Shown here piece after piece: positions 24,701 to 35,509 of a DNA stretch of 64,000 bases. The notes below the pieces were generated by a model, which was not told the origin of the DNA, ran no database searches, and saw nothing but the letters and a program-made list of their open reading frames with translations. Position numbers and translations under genes: made by a program. Source of the DNA: Guadua angustifolia (lineage: Eukaryota > Streptophyta > Magnoliopsida > Poales > Poaceae). Position 1 is the first letter of the stretch; the number at the start of each line of letters is the position of its first letter. The stretch covers positions 46,767,854 through 46,831,853 of the forward strand of contig CM070520.1 in the NCBI GenBank assembly GCA_036346375.1, in the 5' to 3' direction.

Positions 24701-25752
24701 TCAATTCAAAATATATACGGCTTGTCGCACAGCTTCTCCCCACAGCGCTCCAGGCACATTCATTGTTTTCAGTAGGCTCCTTGCAACATTTAGCACAGAC
24801 CGATTTCTTCTTTCTACCACTCCATTCTGTTGTGGTGTATTGGGGGCAGTGAGGTGCCGCTGCACACCTTGTTCATCGCAGAAGTTTGTGAATTGGTGTG
24901 AATTAAATTCTCCACCGCGGTCTATCCTGAGAATCTTTATTTTACAATTGCTCTCATTCTCAGTCGCAGCTTTGAACCTTTTGAAGGCATCAAATGCTTG
25001 ATCTTTGGTTTTGAGGAAATATACCCACATGAATCGGCTGTGGTCATCCACCAGGAGGAGAAAATATTGATTACCTACTGCGGTTGAGGGTGTTATTGGC
25101 CCACACAAGTCGGCATGGATGAGTTCAAGTGGGACTTCTCCTCTGTACTGCGCTTGTGTTGGAAAAGGATTCCTACTTTGCTTTGCAAATATACATCCCT
25201 CGCATAGCTGCTCATATGCTCCAATACTGGTACTCCCTGCACCAGTCCTTTGATCGCTATATCTCTCATGGCATGAAAGTTTAAGTGACCCAGCCGGGCA
25301 TGCCATAACCAGGCTGGTTGATCGATGCTTGCTAACAGACATATTGGCTCGATAGTTTGGAGCTTAGTCTTGTACAGACGGTTGTTAGTCCGACTGACCT
25401 TCATGAGCAATTTCCCCTCTGGATCATACACCTTTAGCAGTGCTCCATCGAGCACTACTTTGCTCCCTGCTTCGATGAGTTGTCCAAGGCTCAGAATGTT
25501 GCTCCGCAGACTTGGTATGTAATAGACTTCCGTGATAATCCGGTGTTCACCGTTTTTGCACTTTAGCAAGATTGATCCTTTTCCTTGTATTTGAACTGTT
25601 GAACCATCACCAAATCGGACATGTCCGTTGATTTTCTCATCAAGTTCAGCAAAATGGGATTTCAGTCCCGTCATATGATTACTTGCGCCATTGTCTAAGT
25701 ACCAGACGTCTCTATCTTCATTTTGATATTTGATGAGTGTTTCTGGGACCAC
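24701..25752 (-). pseudogene. copia protease and integrase
   Basis: 25752-25093 holds the aspartic protease (WYLDNGASNHMTG, with the D-N-G-A active site in place of D-S-G) and the GAG-pre-integrase segment (LWHARLGHLNFHAM). After a frame change near 25150-25200 the integrase core follows, 25342-24701: CEGCIFAKQSRNPFP (zinc part), DLCGPITPSTAVGNQYFLLL (first Asp), ILRIDRGGEFNSHQF (second Asp) and NTPQQNGVVERRNRSVLN (Glu). All three catalytic residues are present. A single frameshift is the main defect. Confidence 0.9.
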
Positions 25753-25779
25753 TTTATCCTCATTAAGTAGAATTAAGCT

Positions 25780-26721
25780 TTATGTACCTGAGTCACACAT
25801 TGTCAACAGTAGCGCAGGATCATCTTCCTGTGCCTTCGTCAGATTGACCTCTTCTTCCTTGCGCTTTGGGAGTCTACATTCTGATGGAAAGTGACCATAT
25901 TTGTCACAATTGAAGCATTTTATGTGTCCCTTATCTCGGATGGGTCTGCTGTGTTCAGTTGAGTCATGCCGGCCTCCTTGGTAGCCTCTGCCACCCCGGC
26001 TTCTCCCACGGCCTCTGTCGCGCCAGTTTCCACGAGTTCCCCCTTCGTGCCTGTATGTAGACCCTCTGTCGTTTGGAGGAACATACCTATTATTGCCAGC
26101 CTTTTGATGCGCCGATCCTTCGGTATGCGTTAATAACAGGCGTCCTTCAGTCGAGCTACTCCCTGCTTTGCTCCGGATTCTTTCTTCATACGCTTTTAAG
26201 CGTCCAGTGGCTTCTTTGAATGGCATTTGATCCAGATCAGTGAATTGTTCGATCGATGCTACCAATTGGATATACTTCTCTGGTACCGAGTCCAACAATT
26301 TCTTGACAAGTGCTGCATCATCAAGAGTGGCGCCTAACCTGTTATACTTGGCTGCCATGCAGCTTAATTTTCCTCGCAAACTCATCCATGGATTCATCCT
26401 CTTTCATTCGCAAAGACTCAAATTCTGCTTTTAGAGTTTGAAGTCTTGCTTTTGAACTTCGATGCGCTCTCCTGTGAATCTTGTCTTCTTAGCAAGATCC
26501 CATACTTCTTTTGCTATTTTCTTTCGGGCAACTTGGAGCAAAACATCCTCTCGAATGCATGGAACAAAATGCCTTTGCTCTTTTGTCATCCTTTCTTCCA
26601 CTACCACGCTAGGCCTTGGGCTCAATAGCTTCCCAAATTTCGAGCATCCATCAAAGCTTCTACTTTGATTGCCCAGATCAGTATATGATGCACCGACAAA
26701 GATCGGAAATACACTCGGCAC
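25780..26721 (-). pseudogene. copia gag with zinc knuckle
   Basis: 26721-26431 and 26397-25780 together make a copia gag. Motifs: RQHFVPCIREDVLLQVARKK; FVLKNPWMSLRG-type core region; LDDAALVKKLLDSVPEKYIQ; then an RGG-rich basic stretch and the knuckle CFNCDKYGHFPSEC (C-X2-C-X4-H-X4-C). The frame ends in a single TAA (25777-25779) directly before the protease frame, in phase with it. This may be a point mutation in a formerly continuous gag-pol, or a real gag stop. Confidence 0.87.
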
Positions 26722-26789
26722 TCCTCGGCTTCCTTTACTTATACCGAATCATCACCATGAGCCTTGTGGAAAGAAAGGACTAACTCGCT

Positions 26790-26801
26790 GTTCGATACCA
26801 A
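26790..26801 (-). other. Primer-binding site (copia)
   Basis: Minus strand TTGGTATCGAAC after the LTR end ...ATCCAACA; close to TTGGTATCAGAGC, the initiator tRNA-Met site. Confidence 0.75.
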
Positions 26802-26802
26802 G

Positions 26803-27214
26803 TGTTGGATTAGAACATCAGGTGATTATGCCACCACATCAAGACTTCAGCTGGTCAGAGCAAAGATACAAAGTTTGCTTCAGCACTCTGCTCGTCCGGG
26901 AGAACTCTCGACGCAGACTGCAACTCTATTGCCGTAATATTCAGACAACAGAGCTACTTCGACGCATTGTCTAGCGAACAGAGAAAGAGTTTTTCAAATC
27001 AATTGTCTTGTCTCTTCTGAGGCTTTTATTCCCTTTATATAGCAGCAGAGATTACAAGTTTACTCGGAACACAATACCTGAAATTAACTCTAATCGACTT
27101 TCCAGACTGAACTCAGAACTATTCCGTGTCCGACACAAACACTGACTGAATTAACTCAACTTCATACTACGCTCGGTCTGTTTACTTCTAATCAAAGCAG
27201 GATTACAACTAATA
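26803..27214 (-). repeat. 5' LTR of the copia element
   Basis: About 412 bp from TATTAGTTG (27214, minus) to ATCCAACA (26803). It holds a TATA box (TATATAAAGGG, minus, 27041-27031). The first base pair of the expected TGTTAG start is changed to TA in both LTR copies. Confidence 0.82.
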
Positions 27215-28310
27215 CCAATTTGGTTTCCCCCCTTTTCTTGTTGTCCTTCGGTTTTGGTGGTAATGGAGACGATTCGACAGAGCTCGAGCCAGTGGGTGAG
27301 TAGAGGGGATGTGGGAGTGTTGTGGGTGCTAGGGCGAGGCTTGGGCCACTTAAATAGGTGAAAATGGCGGTGGCAACAGTGGTGCAAACCCGGTGGATAG
27401 GGCGGCGAGGTTTCACGAGAAATAAGGCCATTGCAGCACAAGGCACAAGGTAAGGCTGTTGTGGCAGTGGTATGGGTGAAAGTTGTAGTTATACGGCGCT
27501 GGAGCTCGATCTTCATGGCACGAGAAGGCTCGGCTTTGACCGAGAAGTAGGGAGAGAAAGCGGTGTGTTGTGGGGAAGAAGCCAGAGAATTGGATCCAGA
27601 AGCAACGAGGCAAAGCCATTGTGGCACTGCCAGGTGGGGTCAAGAAACAAAAGGGCCGCATGGCAGTGAAGCAATGGAAAACACTGGAGTTTCTTTCTCT
27701 GGACAGATCAGGGTTTGGCATAAAATTGAGCTGTTTATCAAAGTTGAAAATTTTTCAAACTCTTTTGTAGGTTCCCAATGAAAAGCTTGTCAACATGTAA
27801 AAATTTCAGATCATTATCTTGTCTATGTGATTTTATAAAATTCTGACATTACCATTGTTCTAATTAATTATTTTCAATTTTTGATTTTTTGAAGCATCAA
27901 ATGAGATTCATTTTGTATGAAAAATTTTGTGGGCGATTCCACAGTTAATTATAGGTTGAAATAAAATTTTTAGATGATAATCAATTACATTTATTTTTAT
28001 AAAATTCTGTAATTTCTTGTCTATTTTTAATTTAGGTCTATTTTGTATTCTCTAATTGCATCAATTAAGGTAATTTATTTTGAAACTTTTTATAAATAAT
28101 CTTATCATCCTGTATGTGATTTTCATAAAAATTTGAGAAGGCAATCTTGTTCGTACTTTTTTAATTAAGTATGACAATGTCACTATTCTTAATCTACAAG
28201 TGAAAGACCATGTGGAGGTCTATACCTGTGTGATGAGTAATTAACTAGAGTTGGACTTGGTAGCAGTGTATGTGTTTCGTCGGACCCAAGACTATTGCTC
28301 TTTTCTTAAG
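27215..28310. other. LTR-like intergenic DNA, no gene seen
   Basis: 27215-27700 is moderately GC-rich with overlapping chance frames on both strands. A CCTATTTAAG box on the minus strand (about 27356-27347) could be a promoter. 27700-28200 is AT-rich and repeats phrases such as ttttataaaattctg (27830, 28000) and aaaattttgtgggcgattccacag, a style found in Del-type LTRs. Possibly a solo LTR in minus orientation; I could not place its ends. Confidence 0.4.
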
Positions 28311-28312
28311 TT

Positions 28313-28625
28313 CGGCGCACTTTAGTCAAAATTCCATTCTCGCCGGACCATCCTTGTTCTTCCAAAAATTTTGTCCGACGCTGCAAACCAACAATCATCA
28401 AACCGAGCGCATTCCATTCACGCCGGACCTTTCCTTTTTAGTCCAGCACTGCAAACAATCATCAAACCGAGCACATTCCATTCACACTGGACCTTTCCTT
28501 TTTAGTCCGGCGTTGCAAACAAACATCAAACCAATTTCATTTCATTCACGCCGGACCTTTCCTTTTTTGTTCGGCGCTGCAAACAAACATCAAACCAATT
28601 GAATTCCATTCACGACGGACCAAGT
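28313..28625 (+). repeat. Minisatellite, about 64-68 bp unit, 4-5 copies
   Basis: The unit reads roughly ctgcaaacaatcatcaaacc..., attccattcacgccggacc, tttcctttttagtccggcg. Clear copies start at 28381, 28449, 28513 and 28577, with a weaker one from 28313. Units differ at several sites. No coding role seen. Confidence 0.85.
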
Positions 28626-28678
28626 TTGCCTGCTTAAAAATTTAGTCTGGTGCAAGCTAAAATCAGCAATCTGGACTT

Positions 28679-30046
28679 TGGTTTCTTTCGGTGCTACATG
28701 CCTAGGGGCGATAGCACCGGATCTTTTGAGCATGTTTATGCTTGATTAATGTTTTTGAGATAATCATTGAATATCTTTGTGGGCATTGCTGCGTGAAAAG
28801 TTTTCTTTGTCTTTGATGGTTGCAGGACGACGATGCTAGGTCATGGAGAGGCGGAGGATGACCGGGACTAGGCGAGGAGCGTCGGAGGTCAAGACGATCG
28901 AGAGATCGCCGGAAGATGACTGGAGACAAAGTTCGGGCAAGCCAAGAAGGCAAGGAAAGGAGGAGAAACTAGCTAGATGCTGCACGGATCAATGAGGGCC
29001 GTCAGATTGCGGTCTAGTAGTATGCTTTGAAAACTGTGCAAGAAAACCCTTGTTGGTGAGGGTTTAGTGTTTCCCCTTGCATGGCTATGTGAGTGGGCTC
29101 ATCCTAGCCCTCAAATGAGAACTCTATGGTTGAGGGCTGCATCTAAGGGTGGTAGGTGGCCTAAGAGTAGTATAAATAGGAGTGGAAGGGTTGCCACCCC
29201 CCAACATGAAGGGTTTTAGAGGTTTTTGAGTGCTCCTTTGAGCTTTGCCCACTTGAAGTGTGCTTTGTAAACCTCCCTTCTAGAAATATAAGTTTCCACT
29301 CAAAGATTTCAATTCTTGCAATTTACTTTACGCATTTACTTTCATGCAATTTACATTACGCAAGTTGGATTTGCCTCCCCTCCTTCTACATGCTTACGAT
29401 TCTTATGCTGAGGACGATGATCGATGGATGAATCCACTCTTGGATCATATCCCGTTCATCTAGGCAATCCATGCGTTCTTTGCATTCTTGAGTGGATGAT
29501 CTTGTGTTTTTGAGGTTGTGTGAGCTTTTCTTCGTGTTTTGCTTGCTGTGACTTCTGGGAAGGTATTCACGATCACTTTGATCATCAAGATCCCACGAGT
29601 AAGCCTTGAATCAATTTCTTCAAGTTTCTTCACAAACTTGGTGTGTTCTTCCTTCCCGGGTAAAAAGGTCAGAACTTTGATGACAATCCCTATGATTGGT
29701 TGGTCAAACAAGTTCCTGACATCCCTAGGATCACATCTACCAAGTTTTGTGAAGTTTTGTCTAGCCGATCAAAAGATTCATCGATTTTTGTTTTGGGTCG
29801 GGCTGAGTGTTCAGACTGTTCTTGAAGTGTTCTTGACCCCGGTGCTACCATCCATCCCAGAGCGGTACTACTGGTCACCAGTGCTACCAGAAATACAAGC
29901 TGTAGCACTGGCCTGCCTAAACAAATATCTCATTTCGCGTGTTTTCTTTTGGGTGTTTCCTTTGTAAGCTTGTTTGGAGTACTTTGAGTGGGGAAAAATT
30001 TATTGTGACCATTCACCCCCCCTCTGTTCGCCATCTCGATCCTTCA
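28679..30046 (+). repeat. 5' LTR of the SIRE-like copia element (about 1.37 kb)
   Basis: The start near TGGTTTCTTTCGGTGCTAC is inferred by comparison with the solo LTR at 47444; the end is ...CCATCTCGATCCTTCA at the primer site. It has a start hairpin (cggtgcta / tagcaccg, 28689-28720) and a TATA box TATAAATA at 29171-29178. Its last 205 bp match 35302-35507. Confidence 0.78.
29171..29178 (+). promoter_or_regulatory. LTR TATA box
   Basis: TATAAATA about 490 bp into the LTR; the probable core promoter of the SIRE-like element. Confidence 0.65.
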
Positions 30047-30047
30047 A

Positions 30048-30060
30048 TTGGTATCAGAGC
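30048..30060 (+). other. Primer-binding site (tRNA-iMet)
   Basis: ttggtatcagagc one base after the LTR end; an exact match to the common copia initiator tRNA-Met site. Confidence 0.92.
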
Positions 30061-30175
30061 CGGTTTTGCTCTTCCATAGATCTTGACCAGTCTTAAGAGC
30101 CATTGCGACAGACAAGTATTCCATCAAGTCTCCTATTTTTTGCGATGTTGATTTTCCTTTTTGGAATTCGAGGAT

Positions 30176-32595
30176 GGAGTCATACATCACTGCCCAGGAC
30201 TTCCTGATTTAGCAAAAGGTGAAGCTTCCGTATGACGTTCCTGCCGATGAACACGTCACGGCCGGAAATATGGCTGATGTGGAGGCGAATGCTAAGGCAA
30301 GGAACATCCTTTACAGGGTCTTAGCCTCAGTGAGTATGACAAGATCTCTCACCTGTGATCCGCTCATGAGATTTGGGTGACCCTCGATGCTTACCATGAG
30401 GGCACTACCCAAATCAAAACCGTGAGGCAAGATCAATACAAACATGAGTACAATAAGTTTGAACAACACGTTGGTGAGAGACTCGATGAGTGTTTCGGTT
30501 GATTTATAAAAATTTTGAGTGATCTCTGGGCAGTTGGTTGTACATACCCTGACTCGGACATTGCTCAACACTTCTTGACCGTACTTGATCTTCATGTTTG
30601 GGAAATGAAAGTGATCACCATCAAGGATACTACCGACTTGTCGACCTTGACTCTTGACGGGCTCTATTCCTGACTCAAGACTCATGAGATCGACGCCATC
30701 TTTCGCAAGATGAAATCACAGTCAATGGCCTTGGTCACTGATCCCATTGGTTCTTCTTTTGACTCTTCTGTTGGATTCGCTCTCTCCGCGCTATGCGAGC
30801 TAAGCGATGATCAACTAAACAAGTTTTCAGAAACTGAGCTTGTTCTTTTAGCTCGCAAGTTTTCTCATGCCTACAAGAGGGTGAGAGAGAGGAAGAGAGG
30901 TGGTGTGATCACCTGTTTCGAATGTGGTAGCCCCAACCACATTCGAGCAAACTGTCCCAAACTAGAGAAGGGCAAGAACGAATCCGGCAGTTCCAGCGGC
31001 GGTTCCAGCAAGAACGACTACACCAACAAGAACCGCAACAAGAAACCTCTAGTTCGTGAGCCAACGCACGAGAAGAAGTACCGCAACTTCTCTAAGAACA
31101 AGAAACTCTTCCACCGCGTACTCACCGCCCTCAATGACATCAACCTCTCTGACATGGAGCGACGAAGGCGAGGATGATCCACAAGAGAAGAAGGGCGGCG
31201 ACGACTTCTCCGGCATGTGCTTCATGGCGGACGCCAACGGTATCAGCGACTCCGAGCTTTATAGCAACTCGGACGAGGTACCTTCCTATGACCTGCTTAA
31301 TGAAGCTTTTTACAAACTAGGGAAATTTCATGCTAGAGCTAGAGCTTGGTGTATGGACTTTGAGAAGGAAGTAGGTACCTTGACTCGGGAGTTAGCCTCA
31401 CTTAGATCTTCTCCCTCCTGAGTCACTTATGACTGCTCTTTGTGTGATGCCTTGCTTGTGGAGATTGAGAATATAAGGACTTTACATGATAATGTGCAAA
31501 CAGAACTTGAAAGTCTTAGGTTGAAGAATGCTAGCACTAGGTCTATTGATATTTCATCTATAGATGCTAGTTTTTTTCATTCTCATATTACTCCTCATGT
31601 GAAAATTGCCCTAAGTTATTTGTTGAAATAGATGCCATGACGTTCACCTTAGGAAGCTTTCTTCTAGAAATGATGAACTTGAAATGCATGCTTCTAAGGA
31701 CCTTGTCAGCTCATGTGAGGGTTGTAAGCAACTAAAACTTGACAATGAAACTTTGAATGTCAAGTGTGCTAAATTTGATAAAGACTTACTAGATAAGTCA
31801 CTTAAGAGTTGCTTGCATTGTTTTGTGCTTGAGGGGGACTTGGATAAAATCCAAGTCGAACTTAGTAAGAAGTTAGAAGACCAAGCCCATAGGATTAGAG
31901 AAGCTCTGTGCATTTCTTGTGAGGCCCTCAAGATTGAGGCAGCCGTGCTGAGGAAGAAAAATGCACGTGCTGGTGTTTCTTCTTCTCTTTTTGGTTCTTC
32001 TTATTCCTCTCACCCCTGTTCTTCATGTGCCTCTCTTTTTCGGGAGTGTGAGTACCTCATGAGCACTCTAGAAAATTTTGTAGGAGGCAAGAAGAAGCTA
32101 AACTTCATTCTAGACCAATAAAAAATTAGCAGATTTAATCAGGGTCTAGGATTTGACTACTTAGAGTACGCTAGGACTCATCCTCCTACCATCGTGTGTG
32201 GCTTCAAGAGTGGAGAGATTGTGGTAGCTCCTAGGGTGAGTACCACTGTGTTTAGGTCTGCTAGGGTAATCCATGGGACTTCTAAGCAGAAGGGTGCTTC
32301 TCCTATCACTTCAGCCTCTAGCAAGGCAAAGTATACATGCACCTTCTGTAAGAAGGATGGTCACCTAGTAGATTTCTGTTTCAGGTGCGCCAAGATCTCA
32401 AGGCGTGAGCGTGTTGCTGCTCTTAGGGGTATTCAGGGTCATCCCCAGACTCTGAGTGCTCCTAAGGCACACACTGCTTCTAGGCAGGTTAAAGAGTCGC
32501 CTGTTTTTGGGCAACGTCCAGGACTGGTTTTCATGCTATTCAGTCGAGTTTTAGTCATGGAGTTGCTCTTGGTCATCTTTCCACCGTCCTCTTGA
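30176..32595 (+). pseudogene. SIRE-like gag with coiled coil and two zinc knuckles
   Basis: The start ATG at 30176 gives MESYITAQDF, then a stop. Gag words follow to 30700 (ADEHVTAGNMADVEANAKAR; YDKISHL; QDQYKHEYNKFEQ). 30710-31177 carries FSETELVLLARKFSHAYKRV and the first knuckle CFECGSPNHIRANC. Frames then shift to an acidic part (31056-31421; LYSNSDEVPSYDLLNEAFYK) and a long helical part (31440-32121). 32194-32595 holds a second knuckle, CTFCKKDGHLVDFC. The extended helical gag is typical of this lineage. Stops and shifts separate the blocks. Confidence 0.85.
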
Positions 32596-32638
32596 TATTT
32601 CTTATTTTTCTCATCAAGGTAGATATCAGCGGCGTGAG

Positions 32639-33927
32639 GTGTTTGGAGGTAAGAGGTTTAGGCAGCCTCACTGGGATGGTCCGGCTTTAGCATCACGGTG
32701 GGCCAAACCAGTGATAGTTCCTACATCTTCTACTAGAGTTGCTTCTTCTGATCTTGTGAGAGCTGAGCATCAGAGAGACACTAGAGTCCAATCTTCTCTT
32801 CCTGTGACTAGTACTTTGAGGCGTCGTGTGATTCAGTATTGGGTTCCTAGGTCCGCACTTCATCCTAGTACTGAGTCTTCTCTCTCTTTTGACTTGATCA
32901 GGTCCGTCGGATGGGGAATAGAGATGTTTAGATTATTGACTCCGGTTGTTCTCGCCATATGACCGGAGACTCCCGTTGGTTCTCTTTCCTAGTCCGAGCC
33001 CCCAGTGATGAGTTAATCACTTTTGGGGATGCTTCTTCAGGTAGAGTCATTGCTAAAGGTATCGTCTCCATTAATGAAAATTGTATTCTTAAGGATGTTG
33101 CCTTAGCGAGTAAGCTGCATTATAATTTCCTTTCAGTTTCTCAGCTTATCGATGACTCCTTCAAGGTAAGCTTCAAGAGTAATGCTTGTAGAATCCTTGA
33201 TTCATCAGAAGGGTTAGTTTGCGGGATTTCTAGATTTGGGAGAGTCTTTCGTGCTGATTTTTTTACTTCTTCTGGAGAATCTCTTCACTGTTTGATTGTT
33301 TCTGAGTCCCGTGATTTCTCCTTCTAGTATAGGAGACTTGGTCATATTGGTTTTGATTATTTGACCAGAGTTAGCAGCCACGATCTCATTCGTGGTTTGC
33401 CTAAACTCAAAATGGTCAAAGACTTAGTTTGATCTCCCTGCCAACATGGCAAGACAGTTACTGCTTCTCATCCTCTAGTCACCGTAGTGATGACTAATGC
33501 ACCAGGACAGCTTTTACATATGGACACTGTTGGTCTAGCTAGAGTACAGTCAGCAGGAGGGAAGTGGTATATCCTTATCATAGTTGATGATTTTTCGAGA
33601 TATTCTTGGATGTTTTTCATAGCCTCGAAGGATGAGACTTTTTCTCACTTCAGGGGTTTGGTCAGTAGGTTATCTTTTGAGCTCCCAGGTGCATTACGAG
33701 CTATACGAAGTGATAATGACACAGAGTTCAAGAATTTCTACTTTGAGTGGTTCTGTGAGGAGTCTGATCTAGAGCATCAGTTTTCTTCTCCCTATACACC
33801 TCAGCAAAATGGCGTAGTGGATGAGACCATCTTTGTAGAGGATGAGGATCATGGAGATAATGGTGTTCCACCTGATCCAGTCCCCTCTACACCTGAGGTG
33901 CCTGCTGTTTCCATTTCTACACCTTAG
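32639..33927 (+). pseudogene. SIRE-like protease and truncated integrase
   Basis: The protease motif IIDSGCSRHMTGDSRWFS spans 32937-32990, with a frameshift just before the upstream frame; its C-terminal part (LHYNFLSVSQLIDDSFKVSF) is open to 33327. Integrase follows from about 33487 (HMDTVGLARVQSAGGKWYIL, VDDFSRYSWMFF, AIRSDNDTEFKNF), giving the first two catalytic Asp residues. At about 33820 the text PYTPQQNGVV jumps straight into an acidic linker (EDEDHGDNGVPP), so the catalytic Glu and the C-terminal domain are missing. Integration activity would be lost. Confidence 0.86.
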
Positions 33928-34045
33928 GGAGACCAGCCTTTACTTTCCGACTCTCCTTCAGTGAGTGGCTCTGTTCCTATCTCTTCTGCTAAAGAGGTAG
34001 ATGCCACTTCTGCTTCTGGTCCTCCCTGTCACATTCAGCACTCTC

Positions 34046-34173
34046 ATCCACCTGATCAGATCATTAGTGATCTGTTTGAATGTGTGATGCGCTCAAAATC
34101 AAACTTATCCATCCACCTGATCAGATCATTGGTGATTTGTTTGAATGTGTGATGCGCTCAAAATCAAACTTAT
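34046..34173 (+). repeat. Tandem duplication, 65 bp x 2
   Basis: atccacctgatcagatcatt...aaatcaaacttatc occurs at 34046 and 34111 with three or four differences. It sits in the linker between integrase and RT and is probably a local replication slip. Confidence 0.85.
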
Positions 34174-34224
34174 CTTATTTTTGCCTCCACTCTACCTTTG
34201 TTGCCTTTTTTAAGCCAAAGGATG

Positions 34225-35300
34225 TTTCTCATGCATTATTCGATGAATGACGGATTAGTGCTATGCATGAGGAACTTGAAAACTTTGAGAGGAATAAAGT
34301 CTGGCAGCTTGTAGAACCCCCATCTGGTCATAATGTCATTGGGACCAAGTGGGTGTTAAAAAACAAGTAGAGTGAGGATGGGGTTGTCATTCACAACAAG
34401 GCTAGGCTAGTTGCACAGGGCTTCACTCAGATTGAGGGTCTTGACTTTGAGGAGACTTTTGCCCCTGTAGCTAGACTTGAGGTGATTAGAATCCTGTTTA
34501 CATTCTCTGCAGCCCAGGGCTTCAAGCTCTATCAAATGGATGTCAAGAGTGCATTCCTCAATGGTTTCATTGAGGAAGAGGTTTATGTCAAACAACCTCT
34601 AGGATTTGAGAATCCCAAGTACCCAAACCATGTCTACAAGCTTTCCAAAGCCTTGTATGAATTTAAGTAGGCCCACAGAGCTTGGTATGGGAGGCTTAAG
34701 TCTTATCTTCTCAGTCATGGTTTCAAAATGGGTATAGTAGATAGAACTCTATTCATCAGACACCAGGATTCTCATTTCCTTCTCGTCCAGATTTATGTGG
34801 ATGATATTATCTTTGGTGGCTCGTCTCAATCTCTTGTGTCTCATTTTTCTAAGGTAATAAGCATAGAATTTGAGATGAGTGTGATGGGTGAGTTGAGTTA
34901 CTTTCTTAGCTTCCAAATCAAGCAGACTCGGGAGGGTACTTTCCTGCACCAAGGTAAGTACACTCGGGACCTCCTGAGACGGTTTGATATGTCTGATGGA
35001 AAGTCCATGATGACTCCTATGGCCACCACTGCTGTCCTCGAGCCCAATGAGGATGGTGAGCCTGCTGATCAAAAGGAGTTTCAGACCATGGTTGGCTCCC
35101 TCTTGTATCTTATTGTCTCACGGCCGGACATACACTTTGCCATGTGTATGTGAGCTCGCTTTCAGGCTTTGCCTCGCGCCTCTCATCGCCAGGTGGTGAA
35201 GCGCATCTTCAGGTACCTTCGAGCCACCAGTGATTATGATATTTGGTACTCTTCTACTTCTTGCCTATCCCTTAAAGCCTTTTCTGATGCAAACTTTGCC
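34225..35300 (+). pseudogene. SIRE-like reverse transcriptase and start of RNase H
   Basis: RT motifs in order: VWQLVEPPSGHNVIGTKWVL, KARLVAQGFTQIEGLDFEET, YQMDVKSAFLNGFIEEEVYV, KLSKALYEF, VQIYVDDIIFGGSS (YVDD box intact), GKYTRDLLRRFDMSDGK and MVGSLLYLIVSRPDI. In-frame stops at about 34366, 34668 and 35151 look like single-base changes. RNase H begins (LKAFSDANFAW) but is cut after about a dozen residues, where the LTR remnant starts. Confidence 0.9.
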
Positions 35301-35301
35301 T

Positions 35302-35507
35302 GGTGCTACCGCCCAACCCAAAGCGGTATTACTGGTCACCAATGCAACTGGAAATACAAGCTATAGCACCGGCCTACCTGAACAAATATCTCATTTCGCG
35401 TGTTTTCTTTTGGGTGTTTCCTTTGTAAGCTTGTTTGGAGTACTTTGAGTGGGGGAAAATTTTATTGCGACCATTTACCCCCCTCTGTTCGCCATCTCGA
35501 TCCTTCA
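35302..35507 (+). repeat. 3' LTR remnant of the SIRE-like element
   Basis: Matches 29840-30046, the last 205 bp of the 5' LTR. The junction with RNase H falls at ggtgctacc, a short word present in the LTR, which suggests a microhomology-mediated deletion. Confidence 0.85.
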
Positions 35508-35509
35508 AT

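Larger units (their letters stand above)
22492..27214 (-). mobile_element. Ty1/copia element, minus strand, 3' LTR truncated
   Basis: Order on the minus strand: 5' LTR 27214-26803, primer site, gag, protease, integrase, RT, RNase H, then a 67-bp stub of the 3' LTR (22558-22492) whose sequence matches 27214-27149. Gag-pol stays readable with few stops, so it is one of the younger elements here. The lineage looks Ivana/Oryco-like from motif wording, but I am not sure. Confidence 0.87.
28679..35507 (+). mobile_element. SIRE/Maximus-like Ty1/copia element, internally deleted
   Basis: Plus strand: 5' LTR 28679-30046, primer site, long gag with coiled-coil extension and two zinc knuckles, protease, integrase, RT and the start of RNase H, then a truncated 3' LTR (35302-35507). 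The long gag and the order match the SIRE (Opie-like) lineage. Two deletions are visible: the integrase C-terminal half (junction near 33820) and the stretch from RNase H through most of the 3' LTR (junction near 35302). No target duplication was found. Confidence 0.85.

Noticed and set aside
27151..27721. Overlapping minus-strand frames of 84-158 codons next to the copia LTR
   Set aside because: Three frames overlap on the same strand with Pro/Ser/Thr-rich wording; likely LTR DNA.
30311..30685. 124-codon frame opposite the SIRE-like gag
   Set aside because: Shadow of gag; no features of its own, and the sense strand shows gag motifs throughout.
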